Shown here: piece by piece, positions 1-8,356 of the stretch
How the letters are laid out: each line of letters starts with the position of its first letter
Position numbering within the stretch: position 1 is the stretch's first letter
Assembly (NCBI RefSeq): GCF_001429765.1
Contig: NZ_LMJB01000010.1
Location: 63,290 to 127,289 of the forward strand
Source of the DNA: Flavobacterium sp. Root901
GTDB lineage: Bacteria > Bacteroidota > Bacteroidia > Flavobacteriales > Flavobacteriaceae
DNA length: 64,000 nt
Direction of reading: 5' to 3'
Notes under the pieces: model-generated
What the model saw: only the letters and a program-made list of their open reading frames with translations
Database searches by the model: none
Told to the model about the DNA's origin: nothing
Program-made: the position numbers and the translations under genes

Positions 1-1567
1 TTTCGAAAAATTGAATTCCCGCTGTTTTTTGAAATTCGTCAAAATCCTGATACGCCTGAACCAGTCCAAAGGCCTTTTTAAGATTCGGAATTATAGGTAA
101 AACATACGGATTTCCAAATATATAAATAATGCATTGTTTGGTTTGAAGTAATTTAGAAAGCAAATTCAAAACTTCATCATTTATTTCAAAATGATTGGCT
201 GGTTTTGCCTTTGGAACAAACAATGAAATTATAATAGTTTCGAAATTTTCCAGTTCTTTTTGAATTTCCGGAATATTAGAATTTTCTAAATTTTCAAAAG
301 CAAATTCCGGCGAAGGTAATTTTGAATTTAAAGTTTTAAAAAATGTATTTCCAGTATTTTTGTATAAACTCAGCTTGGCTAGTTTGTTGTTTTTCTGCGC
401 TTCAAATGCTGATTCTGAATTTGAATTATCAACAATTGTTGTAATCGCATTTTGAGCAATCTGCAGATTTAGTGCTGATGTTTTTTCGAAATTTAATTTG
501 CCCGAAGCAGCAGTATTTCCAGAAAGAATTCCCGCTTTTTCTTTTGCTTTCATGATTCGGCTGTAACTTTCGAAGATGCGGTCCGGAGCAGCATTTTTAA
601 AGATAGCTTCAATTCCTTCAGGAACATTTTCGGCGAAACATAAAATGTCGTTTCCGGCATTAAAAGCTTCCCATTCCAGTTGACCTTTGGTTTCATACAA
701 TTTAGAAACACTGTGCATGTTTAAAGCATCAGAAATTACTAAACCGTCATAACCCAATTTATCACGTAAAAGATCCTGAATAACCGCTTTTGATAAAGTT
801 GCCGAAGTATCTTTTCCGCCATTTAAACTTGGAACGGCCAGATGCCCAATCATAATCGAATCGACATTATTTTCAATTCCTTTAATGAATGGATATAATT
901 CGTTTTCTAATAATTCTTCTAAAGTTTCCTTTAAAACCGGTAATCCTAAATGCGAATCGACATTGGTATTTCCGTGTCCTGGAAAGTGTTTCAGGCAGCC
1001 TAAAACTCCCACTTCCGACATTCCGTTTAAATATTCAACCGCAAAACTGGCAACTTTTTCTTTGTTTTCACCAAAAGAACGATAGCCAATAACCGGATTA
1101 TCCGGATTGTTATTAATATCTGCCAAAGGCGATAAATTATACTGAATTCCGGCGGCTTTTAAATCCAGTCCAATTTGTTTTCCAACTTCAAAAACCAAAT
1201 CTGCTTTATTTTCGGGCAATGCCCCAAGTGTAATTGAGTACGGATACTGCGGTGTTTTTTCGATGCGCATTGCCAAACCCCATTCGGCATCAATACTAAT
1301 TAAAAGCGGCGTTGAAGCTGCTTTTTGATAACGAATAATTAAGGCTTTGATTTTTTCATAGCTGTCGTCATTAAAAACAACTTTTTTCTTGCTTTCATAA
1401 TTGGTTGCAGCACTCGCACGACTATGAAAAAAGGTCAGTCCGCCAATATTATGATCTCTAATAAGGCGTTCTGTTTCCTGGATGTTTTCTTCGGTATCGT
1501 TGATAAAAACGGCTGGAAAGAAAAATTGTCCTATTCTTTGTCTTAGTGCTTCGGCTGTTATTTTCAT
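1..1567 (-). CDS. NagZ-like glycoside hydrolase family 3 beta-N-acetylglucosaminidase (partial, runs off the left edge)
   Basis: Translation from the ATG at 1567 gives 522 in-frame codons before the window ends, so the C-terminus is missing. The first ~340 residues form the GH3 barrel. The NagZ signature KHFPGHG lies at about residues 193-199, with a conserved His a few residues later (DSHLGLP), and the expected nucleophile Asp is in VISDALNM near residue 280. The rest looks like the start of the GH3 C-terminal alpha/beta domain, as in two-domain NagZ of Gram-positives and Bacteroidota. There is no signal peptide, so a cytoplasmic role removing GlcNAc from muropeptides is likely. It starts 2 nt after the GNAT gene stop and is the last visible gene of a cluster containing anmK and an AmpG-type permease, which supports peptidoglycan recycling. 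The substrate is inferred from family and context. Confidence 0.88.
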   Translation of the reverse strand, partial: MKITAEALRQRIGQFFFPAVFINDTEENIQETERLIRDHNIGGLTFFHSRASAATNYESKKKVVFNDDSYEKIKALIIRYQKAASTPLLISIDAEWGLAMRIEKTPQYPYSITLGALPENKADLVFEVGKQIGLDLKAAGIQYNLSPLADINNNPDNPVIGYRSFGENKEKVASFAVEYLNGMSEVGVLGCLKHFPGHGNTNVDSHLGLPVLKETLEELLENELYPFIKGIENNVDSIMIGHLAVPSLNGGKDTSATLSKAVIQDLLRDKLGYDGLVISDALNMHSVSKLYETKGQLEWEAFNAGNDILCFAENVPEGIEAIFKNAAPDRIFESYSRIMKAKEKAGILSGNTAASGKLNFEKTSALNLQIAQNAITTIVDNSNSESAFEAQKNNKLAKLSLYKNTGNTFFKTLNSKLPSPEFAFENLENSNIPEIQKELENFETIIISLFVPKAKPANHFEINDEVLNLLSKLLQTKQCIIYIFGNPYVLPIIPNLKKAFGLVQAYQDFDEFQKTAGIQFFE

Positions 1568-1569
1568 TA

Positions 1570-2019
1570 TTATAAAGTCTTTTTCATGCAGACACTATTA
1601 TCCATCTTTTCATAAGGCGGATAATTGGGTATTATGGTATAGTTTAATTTTTGATATAAGCTGATGGCTTCGGGCTGGTTTTTTCCGGTTTCGAGAATCG
1701 TATAAGTAAAACCAGCTTCTTTGGCCCAAATTTCAAGTTCTTTTAAAACGGCAGAAGCAATTCCTTTTTTTCTGTGATCAGGATGCACATACATGCGTTT
1801 GATTTCTGTTTTTCCAGGTTCTTTTTCGCGAAAAGCGCCACATCCTACCGGAATATTATCTTCATAATAAACAATAGCATGTTTTATTTTATCAGTTTTA
1901 TTAAACTGATTGTAAAACGCGTGATCTTTACCATCTCTAATTGCCAAATCCTGATCTAATAAAGCAACCAGATTTATAAAATCAATATCGTCTGAATTGG
2001 TTCGTTTTATGTTAATCAT
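1570..2019 (-). CDS. GNAT-family N-acetyltransferase
   Basis: A 149-residue single-domain protein with the GNAT fold. The acetyl-CoA-binding motif appears as KRMYVHPDHRKKGIASAVL at about residues 74-92, followed by a long helix (ELEIWAKEAG) and the closing strand motif ETGKNQPEAISLYQKLNY. The central GCGAFRE strand is also typical. The substrate cannot be read from sequence. The next gene (NagZ-like GH3) begins only 2 nt after the stop, so the two are probably co-transcribed. It lies downstream of anmK, DigH-type and AmpG-type genes, so an amino-sugar or muropeptide-derived substrate is possible, but that is inference from position alone. Confidence 0.85.
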   Translation of the reverse strand: MINIKRTNSDDIDFINLVALLDQDLAIRDGKDHAFYNQFNKTDKIKHAIVYYEDNIPVGCGAFREKEPGKTEIKRMYVHPDHRKKGIASAVLKELEIWAKEAGFTYTILETGKNQPEAISLYQKLNYTIIPNYPPYEKMDNSVCMKKTL

Positions 2020-2190
2020 GATTACTTTTGAGTTAATTTTTCTACCATAGATGTATAGTTTTTGGAGCGCTTAAATGTTTTTTACTTCATTAAACAATCA
2101 TAGCTATGTGTAGAGAAACTCGTTTCTATTTATATCTACTCTTTTTACACAAAATAAAGTCTATGTATCTATGTGTTTAAAAAGAATATT

Positions 2191-2532
2191 TTATTTCAGT
2201 TTTGCTTTCTTTTGTTTCGCCAATTGCTTCTTAGTTTCAATAGCTTTTTCTAATCTGTTTTTAAAACGGAAAAGTTTTGGCAACCCTTCTAAACGGTCTT
2301 CAATTGTAATTTCTTCGTAGACAACAATTGCTTTCTCCAAAACTCTGATCTCATTGTCGAGATCGTTTTGGTTTTTGTAAATTGTTGCTAATCTATCGTA
2401 AGGATGATTCCCTTTAAAGCTTTCTGCGACATTTTCCTCATAAAGTTCAATTGCTTTTTCAAGATTTCCTGTTTTCTCGAACTCAGCTCCTTTTAAGTTG
2501 CGTTCGGCCTGCAAATTTTCATTGATTTCCAT
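2191..2532 (-). CDS. Small TPR-like hypothetical protein
   Basis: The reading frame is open up to an ATG at 2580, but that start would overlap the permease gene by 26 nt. The internal ATG at 2532 begins 22 nt after the permease stop, so I prefer it, giving 113 residues. Two or three helical hairpins resembling tetratricopeptide repeats are visible: EKTGNLEKAIELYEENV, then PYDRLATIYKNQNDLDNEIRVLEKAI. The C-terminus is Lys-rich. No enzyme motif, signal peptide or membrane segment is present. It is probably a cytoplasmic protein-interaction protein co-transcribed with the permease; its function is unknown. Confidence 0.7.
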   Translation of the reverse strand: MEINENLQAERNLKGAEFEKTGNLEKAIELYEENVAESFKGNHPYDRLATIYKNQNDLDNEIRVLEKAIVVYEEITIEDRLEGLPKLFRFKNRLEKAIETKKQLAKQKKAKLK

Positions 2533-2554
2533 AAAGTAAGAGTTTGATTTGGGG

Positions 2555-3874
2555 TTAAACTTCTTCAGATTTTTTCCCAAAATCTTTCGGGAAAATTAAA
2601 AAACGTGATAAAATAAGACCTGGAATTGTCGCTATAAAAACCCATACAAAAAAGTTTTGATAGCCTAAAAATTGTTGTATAAACCCGCTCAACATTCCCG
2701 GAAGCATCATTCCTAATGCCATAAAACCGGTTGCAAGTGCATAATGCGCTGTTTTTGATTCTCCTTCGGCAACATGAATTAAATACATCATAAAGCCGGT
2801 AAAACCAAAACCATAGCCAAATTGTTCTAAAATAACGGTTATGCAGGTATAAAGATTTAGTGGAGAATTTATTTCGAAAAAATATAAATTTATATGAAGA
2901 TGGAAAAGCTCTTGCGGCTGAAAATGTGCTAATCCGATAAAACCAAGAATTGGCAGATGCATGGCCAAAAACATTGGAAGCATCCATTTGGTAAGACCAT
3001 GTCTTGAAATCGCCATACCACCTAAAATCCCACCAATTGTTAACGCAAAAATACCCAGCGTTCCATAAATTATTCCAACAGATTCAGTATCTAAGGCCAT
3101 TCCGCCTAATTCTCTTTTGTCTAATAAAAACGGACTCAGCATTTTTAACAGCTGTGATTCTCCCAGTCTGAAAACCAAAATAAAAGCCAGAATTAAGCCA
3201 ATTTGTTTTTTCTTAAAAAAGCTTACAAATATAGCAGCAAAGCTCTGATGATGATGGGCGTTATTTTCTGCTAAATTAATTTCGGTTTTTGGTGTAAAAA
3301 TGAAATTATAAATCGTAATAAAAGTCATTAATAAACCAACAATAATCATAGTATACGACCAGGCTTTGGTATTATCGCCATATTTATGTTCCAGATATCC
3401 TGCAAAAAGTACAATTAACCCGTTTCCGGCAAGCATTGAGAGTCTGTAAAAAGTACTTCTTATTCCTAGGAAAAAAGACTGCTGTTCTTTTGGCAAAACC
3501 AATAAATAAAAACCATCACTAGCAATATCATTAGAAGCCGAAGCAAAAGCGGCAACCCAGAAAATTGCTAAAGTCATCATGAAAAATCCGTTGGCAGGGA
3601 TTGTAAGCCCAACAAGTAAAAATGCTATCGAAATTAATAACTGCATCGATAAAAACCATTTTCTTTTGGTTCCTTTTAATTCAATAAACGGACTCCAAAG
3701 CGGTTTTATAACCCAAGGTAAGTATAATAAGCTGGTGTAAACGCCAATATCTTCATTTGAAATACCTAAATTTTTGTACATAATTACCGAAACCGAAATG
3801 ATTACGGCGTACGGTAATCCAGATGCAAAATTAAGAAGCGGAATCCAGAACCAGGGTTTATTATCTGTTTTCAT
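2555..3874 (-). CDS. AmpG-like MFS transporter (probable muropeptide permease)
   Basis: A 439-residue polytopic membrane protein with about 12 hydrophobic segments. The N-terminal region FASGLPYAVIISV, followed by LLYLPWVIKPLWSP, resembles the AmpG/PAT branch of the major facilitator superfamily, which imports GlcNAc-anhydroMurNAc peptides into the cytoplasm. The central loop (about residues 195-215) is hydrophilic and His-rich. The start ATG at 3874 lies inside the last codons of the upstream glycosidase gene (14-nt overlap), indicating translational coupling. Cytoplasmic anmK and NagZ-like genes in the same cluster make muropeptide uptake the most economical role. Other sugar or oligosaccharide substrates cannot be excluded. 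Confidence 0.8.
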   Translation of the reverse strand: MKTDNKPWFWIPLLNFASGLPYAVIISVSVIMYKNLGISNEDIGVYTSLLYLPWVIKPLWSPFIELKGTKRKWFLSMQLLISIAFLLVGLTIPANGFFMMTLAIFWVAAFASASNDIASDGFYLLVLPKEQQSFFLGIRSTFYRLSMLAGNGLIVLFAGYLEHKYGDNTKAWSYTMIIVGLLMTFITIYNFIFTPKTEINLAENNAHHHQSFAAIFVSFFKKKQIGLILAFILVFRLGESQLLKMLSPFLLDKRELGGMALDTESVGIIYGTLGIFALTIGGILGGMAISRHGLTKWMLPMFLAMHLPILGFIGLAHFQPQELFHLHINLYFFEINSPLNLYTCITVILEQFGYGFGFTGFMMYLIHVAEGESKTAHYALATGFMALGMMLPGMLSGFIQQFLGYQNFFVWVFIATIPGLILSRFLIFPKDFGKKSEEV

Positions 3875-5432
3875 TAGGCTGAGCAGGTGAATAGATTTTA
3901 AAATTCTTTTTTAAGTCGGCAGCAGTTGGGGTGCTTTCGTTCGCAAAATAATCAATAAATGTCACAGCACAAGCTTTATACATATTGATTTTTTCTGCGG
4001 GAACAGAAAATGTTATTATGCCGTCTTTTTCAACAGCTCTTACTTTGTCAATTATTTTTTCGGCATCGTTTGTATCTACTTTAGAAATGTGCTCTCCACC
4101 ATAAATAACAATATAGCGCACTTTTGTATTTAGTGGATTTTTAATACTGAAAGTATATTTTAAAGTGTCTTTTGTAAAATCTGTAATAACCGGTGTATCA
4201 ATAATAATGCGTTTTAAATTTGGCACCGCCGCCGGAAGAGCCGGATATTTATACTGGTTTTCCTGTAAAATTCGGGTAATGTCAAAATTTTTGTCCATGA
4301 ACCATTTTGCACTGAAATAAGCACTTCCTGATACATTTTTGAAACTTCTTGCAAAATCGATCTGGTTTGGAATTTCATAAACGAAATTCCAGCTTTTATC
4401 ACTGTCGCCTCTGATTTTATAAGAAGCGTGTCCAATATAAACAGCCGTATTATTAGAGTTTTCTGACCACCATTTTACTAATTTAGAATAAGATGCTCTC
4501 GTATTATTCATACTCCAATATAATTGCGGCAGTATATAATCGATCCATTTTTGATCCATCCATAAAACAGGATCTGCATATAAATCGTCATAATTGGCAG
4601 TCGATTGTGTTTCTGAACCCCGTGGATCAACAGATTTATTTCTCCACACCCCAAACGGACTAATTCCGAATTGAACCCAAGGTTTGCTGGTTTTTATAGT
4701 TGTAGAAATCGTGCGTACAAAGTTGCTTACATTCGCACGGCGCCAGTCGGCAAGGCTTAAACCTGAACCGTATTTTTTGTAAGAAGCCGTGTCGTTAAAG
4801 ACTTTTCCGGGAACAGCGTAAGGATAAAAATAATCATCAAAATGAATCGCATCGATATCGTATTTATCAACAACTTCTTTTACGACTTTTGTTAAATGTG
4901 TCTGAACTTCCGGCAGGGCAGGATCGTAATAATATCTGCCGCCGTATTCGATCATCCATTCCGGATGTTTAAAAATATCGTGATTGGGACTTAATTGCTG
5001 TTTGTTTAAGTCGAAAGTCGCACGGTACGGATTGAGCCAGGCATGAAATTCAAAACCTCTGTTATGTGCTTCTTCAATCATCCAGGCCAGTGCATCATAA
5101 TACGGACTCGGAGGCGTGCCCTCTCTGCCGGTTAAAAATCTTGACCATGGAGCTAATTCTGAAGGGTAAAATGCATCACCAACGCTTCTAATCTGAACGA
5201 TAACAGCGTTGTAGTTTAGTTTTTTATAAGTATTTAAAATCTCTAAATAATCAGCTTTTTCTTTTTCAACAATATCTGCGGCCGTTTTTGGCCAGTCAAT
5301 ATTTACCACAGTTGCAATCCAGACACCTCTAAATTCATTTTTAGGATGCATTATTTTTTCTTGTGAAGTTGATTTTAATCCAAAGAAAAATAAAAGTATG
5401 ATAGTATATAGTAAGTGCTGATTTTTATGCAT
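3861..5432 (-). CDS. DigH/YngK-type glycosyl hydrolase (GHL10 family)
   Basis: The frame is open to 5489, but the ATG at 5432 gives a normal export signal (MHKNQHLLYT, then IILLFFFGLKSTSQ), so I start there (523 aa). The GHL10 (formerly DUF187) barrel begins at FRGVWIATVVNIDWP (about residues 34-48). It contains AVIVQIRSVGDAFYPS and the acidic motif DAIHFDDYFYPY (about 194-205). E. coli DigH, from this family, cleaves denuded peptidoglycan glycan strands. A C-terminal domain of about 110 residues follows the barrel. The protein is probably periplasmic or surface-exposed and could release glycan fragments for the overlapping AmpG-type permease gene. The exact bond cleaved is inferred from the family. 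Confidence 0.83.
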   Translation of the reverse strand: MHKNQHLLYTIILLFFFGLKSTSQEKIMHPKNEFRGVWIATVVNIDWPKTAADIVEKEKADYLEILNTYKKLNYNAVIVQIRSVGDAFYPSELAPWSRFLTGREGTPPSPYYDALAWMIEEAHNRGFEFHAWLNPYRATFDLNKQQLSPNHDIFKHPEWMIEYGGRYYYDPALPEVQTHLTKVVKEVVDKYDIDAIHFDDYFYPYAVPGKVFNDTASYKKYGSGLSLADWRRANVSNFVRTISTTIKTSKPWVQFGISPFGVWRNKSVDPRGSETQSTANYDDLYADPVLWMDQKWIDYILPQLYWSMNNTRASYSKLVKWWSENSNNTAVYIGHASYKIRGDSDKSWNFVYEIPNQIDFARSFKNVSGSAYFSAKWFMDKNFDITRILQENQYKYPALPAAVPNLKRIIIDTPVITDFTKDTLKYTFSIKNPLNTKVRYIVIYGGEHISKVDTNDAEKIIDKVRAVEKDGIITFSVPAEKINMYKACAVTFIDYFANESTPTAADLKKNFKIYSPAQPNENR

Positions 5433-5473
5433 TTTAATCTTTAATTTTAACAAGAACCAAAAATAGTTTGTTT

Positions 5474-5562
5474 TTGCCACGAATTCCACGAATTTTCACA
5501 ATAATTTTTTAAAAGAATAATTTAAGAAAAAAATTAGTGCAATTAGTGTAATTTGTGGCTAA
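5474..5562. repeat. Palindromic repeat, family B (cacgaatt type), between anmK and the GHL10 gene
   Basis: Imperfect inverted arms: gccacgaattccacgaat starting at 5476 and its near-complement ending in gtaatttgtggc at 5548-5559. It is the only sizeable gap inside the peptidoglycan-recycling cluster. Relatives occur at 14108-14152, 15570-15602 and 26257-26482. In RNA it would fold into a long AT-rich hairpin and could modulate the ratio of anmK to downstream transcript. Confidence 0.75.
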
Positions 5563-5571
5563 ATTTTATGT

Positions 5572-6780
5572 TTAATCCGGAAAAGAAATTTTTCCCATTG
5601 TTACTGATGGAATTCCTTTTTGTGAACCAAAATTATAATTTCCTCCCGCAACAGTTTCATTGGCCAAAACAGCAAATAAAACCGCTTCTTTTGCATCGCC
5701 CGAAATTCCGAGAACATCACTGGTTTCAAATTTACAAGACAATAATTCCTTTAACCAGCTCACCAATAACGGATTTCGCGCGCCTCCGCCAGACATATAA
5801 ACTGTAAACTCTCCAATTGGTGTTTTTGTATTTTGTATTACAAACAAAACAGCTTCTGCTATTGTCTCAGCGCTGAGGCGTGTTAAAGTCGCAAGCAAAT
5901 CTGGTGCCGAAATGTTTTCTAAACCTAATTTTACCAAAGCGGAATTTACAAATTCATGATTAAATAATTCCTGACCAATGGTTTTTGGAAAACTTTTGTG
6001 GAAGAAAGAATTACTTTTTAATTCGCTTAAAAGTTCCTGATTTACAGTTCCGCTTTTGGCAATTTCGGCATCTTTATCGTAACTTTTTTCAGGAAAAAAT
6101 TGTTTCGTAAAAATATCAATCAGAGTATTTGCGGTTCCGGTATCGGTTACAAAAACGTCGCTGGCGTTTTGAGATGCGGGTAAATACGTAAAATTTGCAA
6201 TGCCGCCCATATTGAGCATAATTCGGTTTTCGCCTTTTTTACTGAATAACAAATAATCGCCATAAACGGCCAAAGGTGCGCCTTCACCGCCGGCAGCAAC
6301 ATGTTTTTGTCTGAAATCAGATAAAGTGATAATTCCGGTTTTTACCGCAATATGATCGCCGTCGCCAATTTGTAAAGTTGCATTGGGGAACTTTTCCTGC
6401 TGATGCAAAAACTTTGGCGCATGCAGAACCGTTTGCCCGTGCGAAGCTATTAAATCAACTTCGTCTGCGGGAATATTCCATTTTGAAAGACAATCGTTTA
6501 TCATTCCGGCATGCAAATTGGCAATCCATTCATTTAATAAAACCAAATGCTGAAAATCGATTGTTTTTTTAGCAAAGACTTTTCTGATTTCCAGTTTAAT
6601 GTCTTCATTGTAATCAATAGTTTCAAAATGCTGGATTTTTACAACCGTGTTTTCGCCAGAACCCGAAACTTCGCAAAGTGCAAGATCGAGTCCATCGAGC
6701 GAAGTTCCGGACATTAAGCCTACTATTTTTCGGGTCTCTTTTTGAGCTATATTGTAAAGTGCGGTTATATTTTTATTCAT
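5572..6780 (-). CDS. anmK: Anhydro-N-acetylmuramic acid kinase
   Basis: This 402-residue protein has the AnmK signature VGLMSGTSLDGLDLALCE (about residues 20-37), in which the ATP-binding GTSxDG is visible, and the sugar-kinase motifs ASHGQTVLHAP, MLNMGGIANFTYLP and DTGTANTLID. The family converts 1,6-anhydro-MurNAc plus ATP to MurNAc-6-phosphate in the cytoplasm, which is the committed salvage step for MurNAc after muropeptide import. It is the first gene of the minus-strand recycling cluster. The expected etherase partner MurQ is not in the window. Length is slightly above the usual ~370 residues because of an N-terminal extension. Confidence 0.95.
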   Translation of the reverse strand: MNKNITALYNIAQKETRKIVGLMSGTSLDGLDLALCEVSGSGENTVVKIQHFETIDYNEDIKLEIRKVFAKKTIDFQHLVLLNEWIANLHAGMINDCLSKWNIPADEVDLIASHGQTVLHAPKFLHQQEKFPNATLQIGDGDHIAVKTGIITLSDFRQKHVAAGGEGAPLAVYGDYLLFSKKGENRIMLNMGGIANFTYLPASQNASDVFVTDTGTANTLIDIFTKQFFPEKSYDKDAEIAKSGTVNQELLSELKSNSFFHKSFPKTIGQELFNHEFVNSALVKLGLENISAPDLLATLTRLSAETIAEAVLFVIQNTKTPIGEFTVYMSGGGARNPLLVSWLKELLSCKFETSDVLGISGDAKEAVLFAVLANETVAGGNYNFGSQKGIPSVTMGKISFPD

Positions 6781-6855
6781 TTTGTTTGAATATTTTTTTT
6801 GATAATGCTAAAATCGGAATGTTTTGGAGATAAATTTAAAGAAAGGTAAGGTTTT

Positions 6856-7041
6856 TTGTTTTTTTGTTTGGAATTTAGAATTTATATTGCTTTTCCGTTG
6901 TCATACAATTACTTTGAAACAACTATTCATTCCTCGAATTTAGATCCCGATTTACTTACCGGGGATCTTTCGATTGTGAAATTCATGCATGATATTGTTC
7001 ATGAAATGGATTTAAATACTAGGATTTGGGGGAAGGGGTAA
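6856..7041 (+). pseudogene. Possible 3' remnant of an unrecognised gene
   Basis: The last ~35 codons of this frame (about 6940-7041) read as plausible protein (SSNLDPDLLTGDLSIVK, then a helical stretch ending in NTRIWGKG) and end 29 nt before a hairpin terminator on the same strand. The upstream part looks non-coding and there is no convincing start. I read it as the surviving tail of a gene whose 5' part was lost, perhaps when the neighbouring island was inserted. No family is recognised. Confidence 0.3.
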
Positions 7042-7069
7042 GAGTTTACTTTTTCATAAAATATTTTTA

Positions 7070-7109
7070 AAACGTTTAATAGATTTTGATTTATTAAACG
7101 TTTTTTTTT
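7070..7109 (+). terminator. Hairpin terminator upstream of the PRTase/NADAR island
   Basis: A 12-bp stem (aaacgtttaata at 7070-7081 pairing with tattaaacgttt at 7092-7103) with a 10-nt loop is followed by a run of T to 7109. It insulates the downstream cassette from transcription entering from the left. Confidence 0.75.
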
Positions 7110-7282
7110 GAATTTAAAAACAGGTATATGTACTTAGTAGTTTAGAATTGTTAATTTATATTTTTGGTTAATTACAATTCAAATTTTTCTAATAAGGTTT
7201 TCCGTAAAATTGCAGATAATCAAACTGTTAAATTTGGTTTTAAGTTATGATAAGAATTGCTTTTAAGAAAATTAAATAAATT

Positions 7283-8353
7283 ATGGAAAAACTAATACAA
7301 GAAATAGTTGAAATTATTAAAGATTATAGAAAGGAAGATTTAGGAATATTTTATCAAACAGAAGTTAACGAGAAACATGTAAAGACCTGGGTGGAACAAT
7401 TTAAGGAAGAGGACAGAGAATTTCTTCTTGAGGAATTATTACATTTGTTACCTAATAGTTATTTAACGAAAGAGAATACTCTTGAAATTTTAGGGAAGGA
7501 ATTTGAAACCTTGAGGAAAGATTTTGGGTATGATAGTGTTCAAGCGTTTTTGGATGAAACTAGATTTCTAGATTGTCAAGAAATCGAAAAAAGTCAAAAA
7601 GTTTTTTTAAGTTTTATAGATGAAATTTTACAAGAGAAATATGACTATTCAATTAATGAGTGTGGAAATAAAGAAATAAAAAACTGGCTTTATTTAGATG
7701 ATATTTTAGCATCAGGAGGAACTTTTAGAGAAGATATTTTAGAAGAAATTAAAAATTATGGTAACGAAAAATTTCTTGCATCTGGAATTAGAATAATTGC
7801 ATCATTTGTAATTCTTCATTCTTGGGCTTCAAATAATGTAAGATATGCAATTGATACTAAATTAAATAATAGATTAAATAATAGATTGAAATTTTATAGA
7901 GTAGTTGAGATTGAAAATAATCCTAAAATTAGTTTTTATAATTATAATCCAGATTATAATCATATTTATCCAATAAAATCTGTGTTAGGAGAAGAAATCT
8001 TAGAATTCATCGAATCTGCATTTGAAAGGAATTATGGAATGGGTAATGAACAATATGCTTTTAGAGATTCAGCCTATCCAAAAGCTGAGAATTTTTTCTC
8101 AAGTGCCGAACGTAGAATTAGATATGAAAATATTTTGTTAGAAAAGGGATTTGAAATAATTAAATCAATTGATCACTTGACAGCACCGAGTTTACGTCCA
8201 CTAGGTATGACTCCCCCTTCATATAAAACATTAGGAACTGGAAGTCATTTTTTTACATGGAGAAATATTTCGAATACATGTCCGATAGTATTTTGGTGGG
8301 GAGCTAATGATTGGTATCCACTATTTCCAGTTAAGAATAGAGGTAATCATTAA
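7283..8353 (+). CDS. Phosphoribosyltransferase-like protein (PRTase-CE-like)
   Basis: A 356-residue soluble protein. The segment WLYLDDILASGGTFRED (about residues 135-151) matches the PRPP-binding loop of type I phosphoribosyltransferases (two acidic residues, then a small-residue S-G-G-T loop). The preceding ~130 residues are helical. The C-terminus has RPLG (about 305-308) and GTGSHFFTWRNISNTCPIVFWWG (about 318-340), which I recall as typical of the 'PRTase-CE' group predicted by comparative genomics to act in prokaryotic conflict systems. The gene starts a three-gene, same-strand, AT-rich cassette and is followed after 3 nt by a NADAR gene. Base composition differs from the flanking core genes, suggesting transfer. 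The reaction is unknown; nucleotide or NAD-derived chemistry is an inference. Confidence 0.7.
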   Translation: MEKLIQEIVEIIKDYRKEDLGIFYQTEVNEKHVKTWVEQFKEEDREFLLEELLHLLPNSYLTKENTLEILGKEFETLRKDFGYDSVQAFLDETRFLDCQEIEKSQKVFLSFIDEILQEKYDYSINECGNKEIKNWLYLDDILASGGTFREDILEEIKNYGNEKFLASGIRIIASFVILHSWASNNVRYAIDTKLNNRLNNRLKFYRVVEIENNPKISFYNYNPDYNHIYPIKSVLGEEILEFIESAFERNYGMGNEQYAFRDSAYPKAENFFSSAERRIRYENILLEKGFEIIKSIDHLTAPSLRPLGMTPPSYKTLGTGSHFFTWRNISNTCPIVFWWGANDWYPLFPVKNRGNH

Positions 8354-8356
8354 TTT

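Larger units (their letters stand above)
6781..7282. other. Gene-poor gap between anmK and the PRTase/NADAR island
   Basis: About 500 bases without a convincing intact gene. It contains the anmK upstream region, a possible gene remnant ending at 7041 and a clear plus-strand terminator at 7070-7109. The AT-rich leader of the phosphoribosyltransferase-like gene begins near 7110. The change in composition around 7110 suggests the left boundary of an acquired segment. No direct repeats or tRNA were found at this boundary. Confidence 0.6.

Noticed and set aside
2191..2580. Start of the TPR-like gene at 2580
   Set aside because: It would overlap the permease gene by 26 nt, and the first 16 residues look unlike the rest; the start at 2532 is simpler, although not proven.
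3861..5489. Longer GHL10 reading frame beginning at 5489
   Set aside because: The extra 19 residues precede a normal signal peptide and run into the family B repeat; the ATG at 5432 is preferred.
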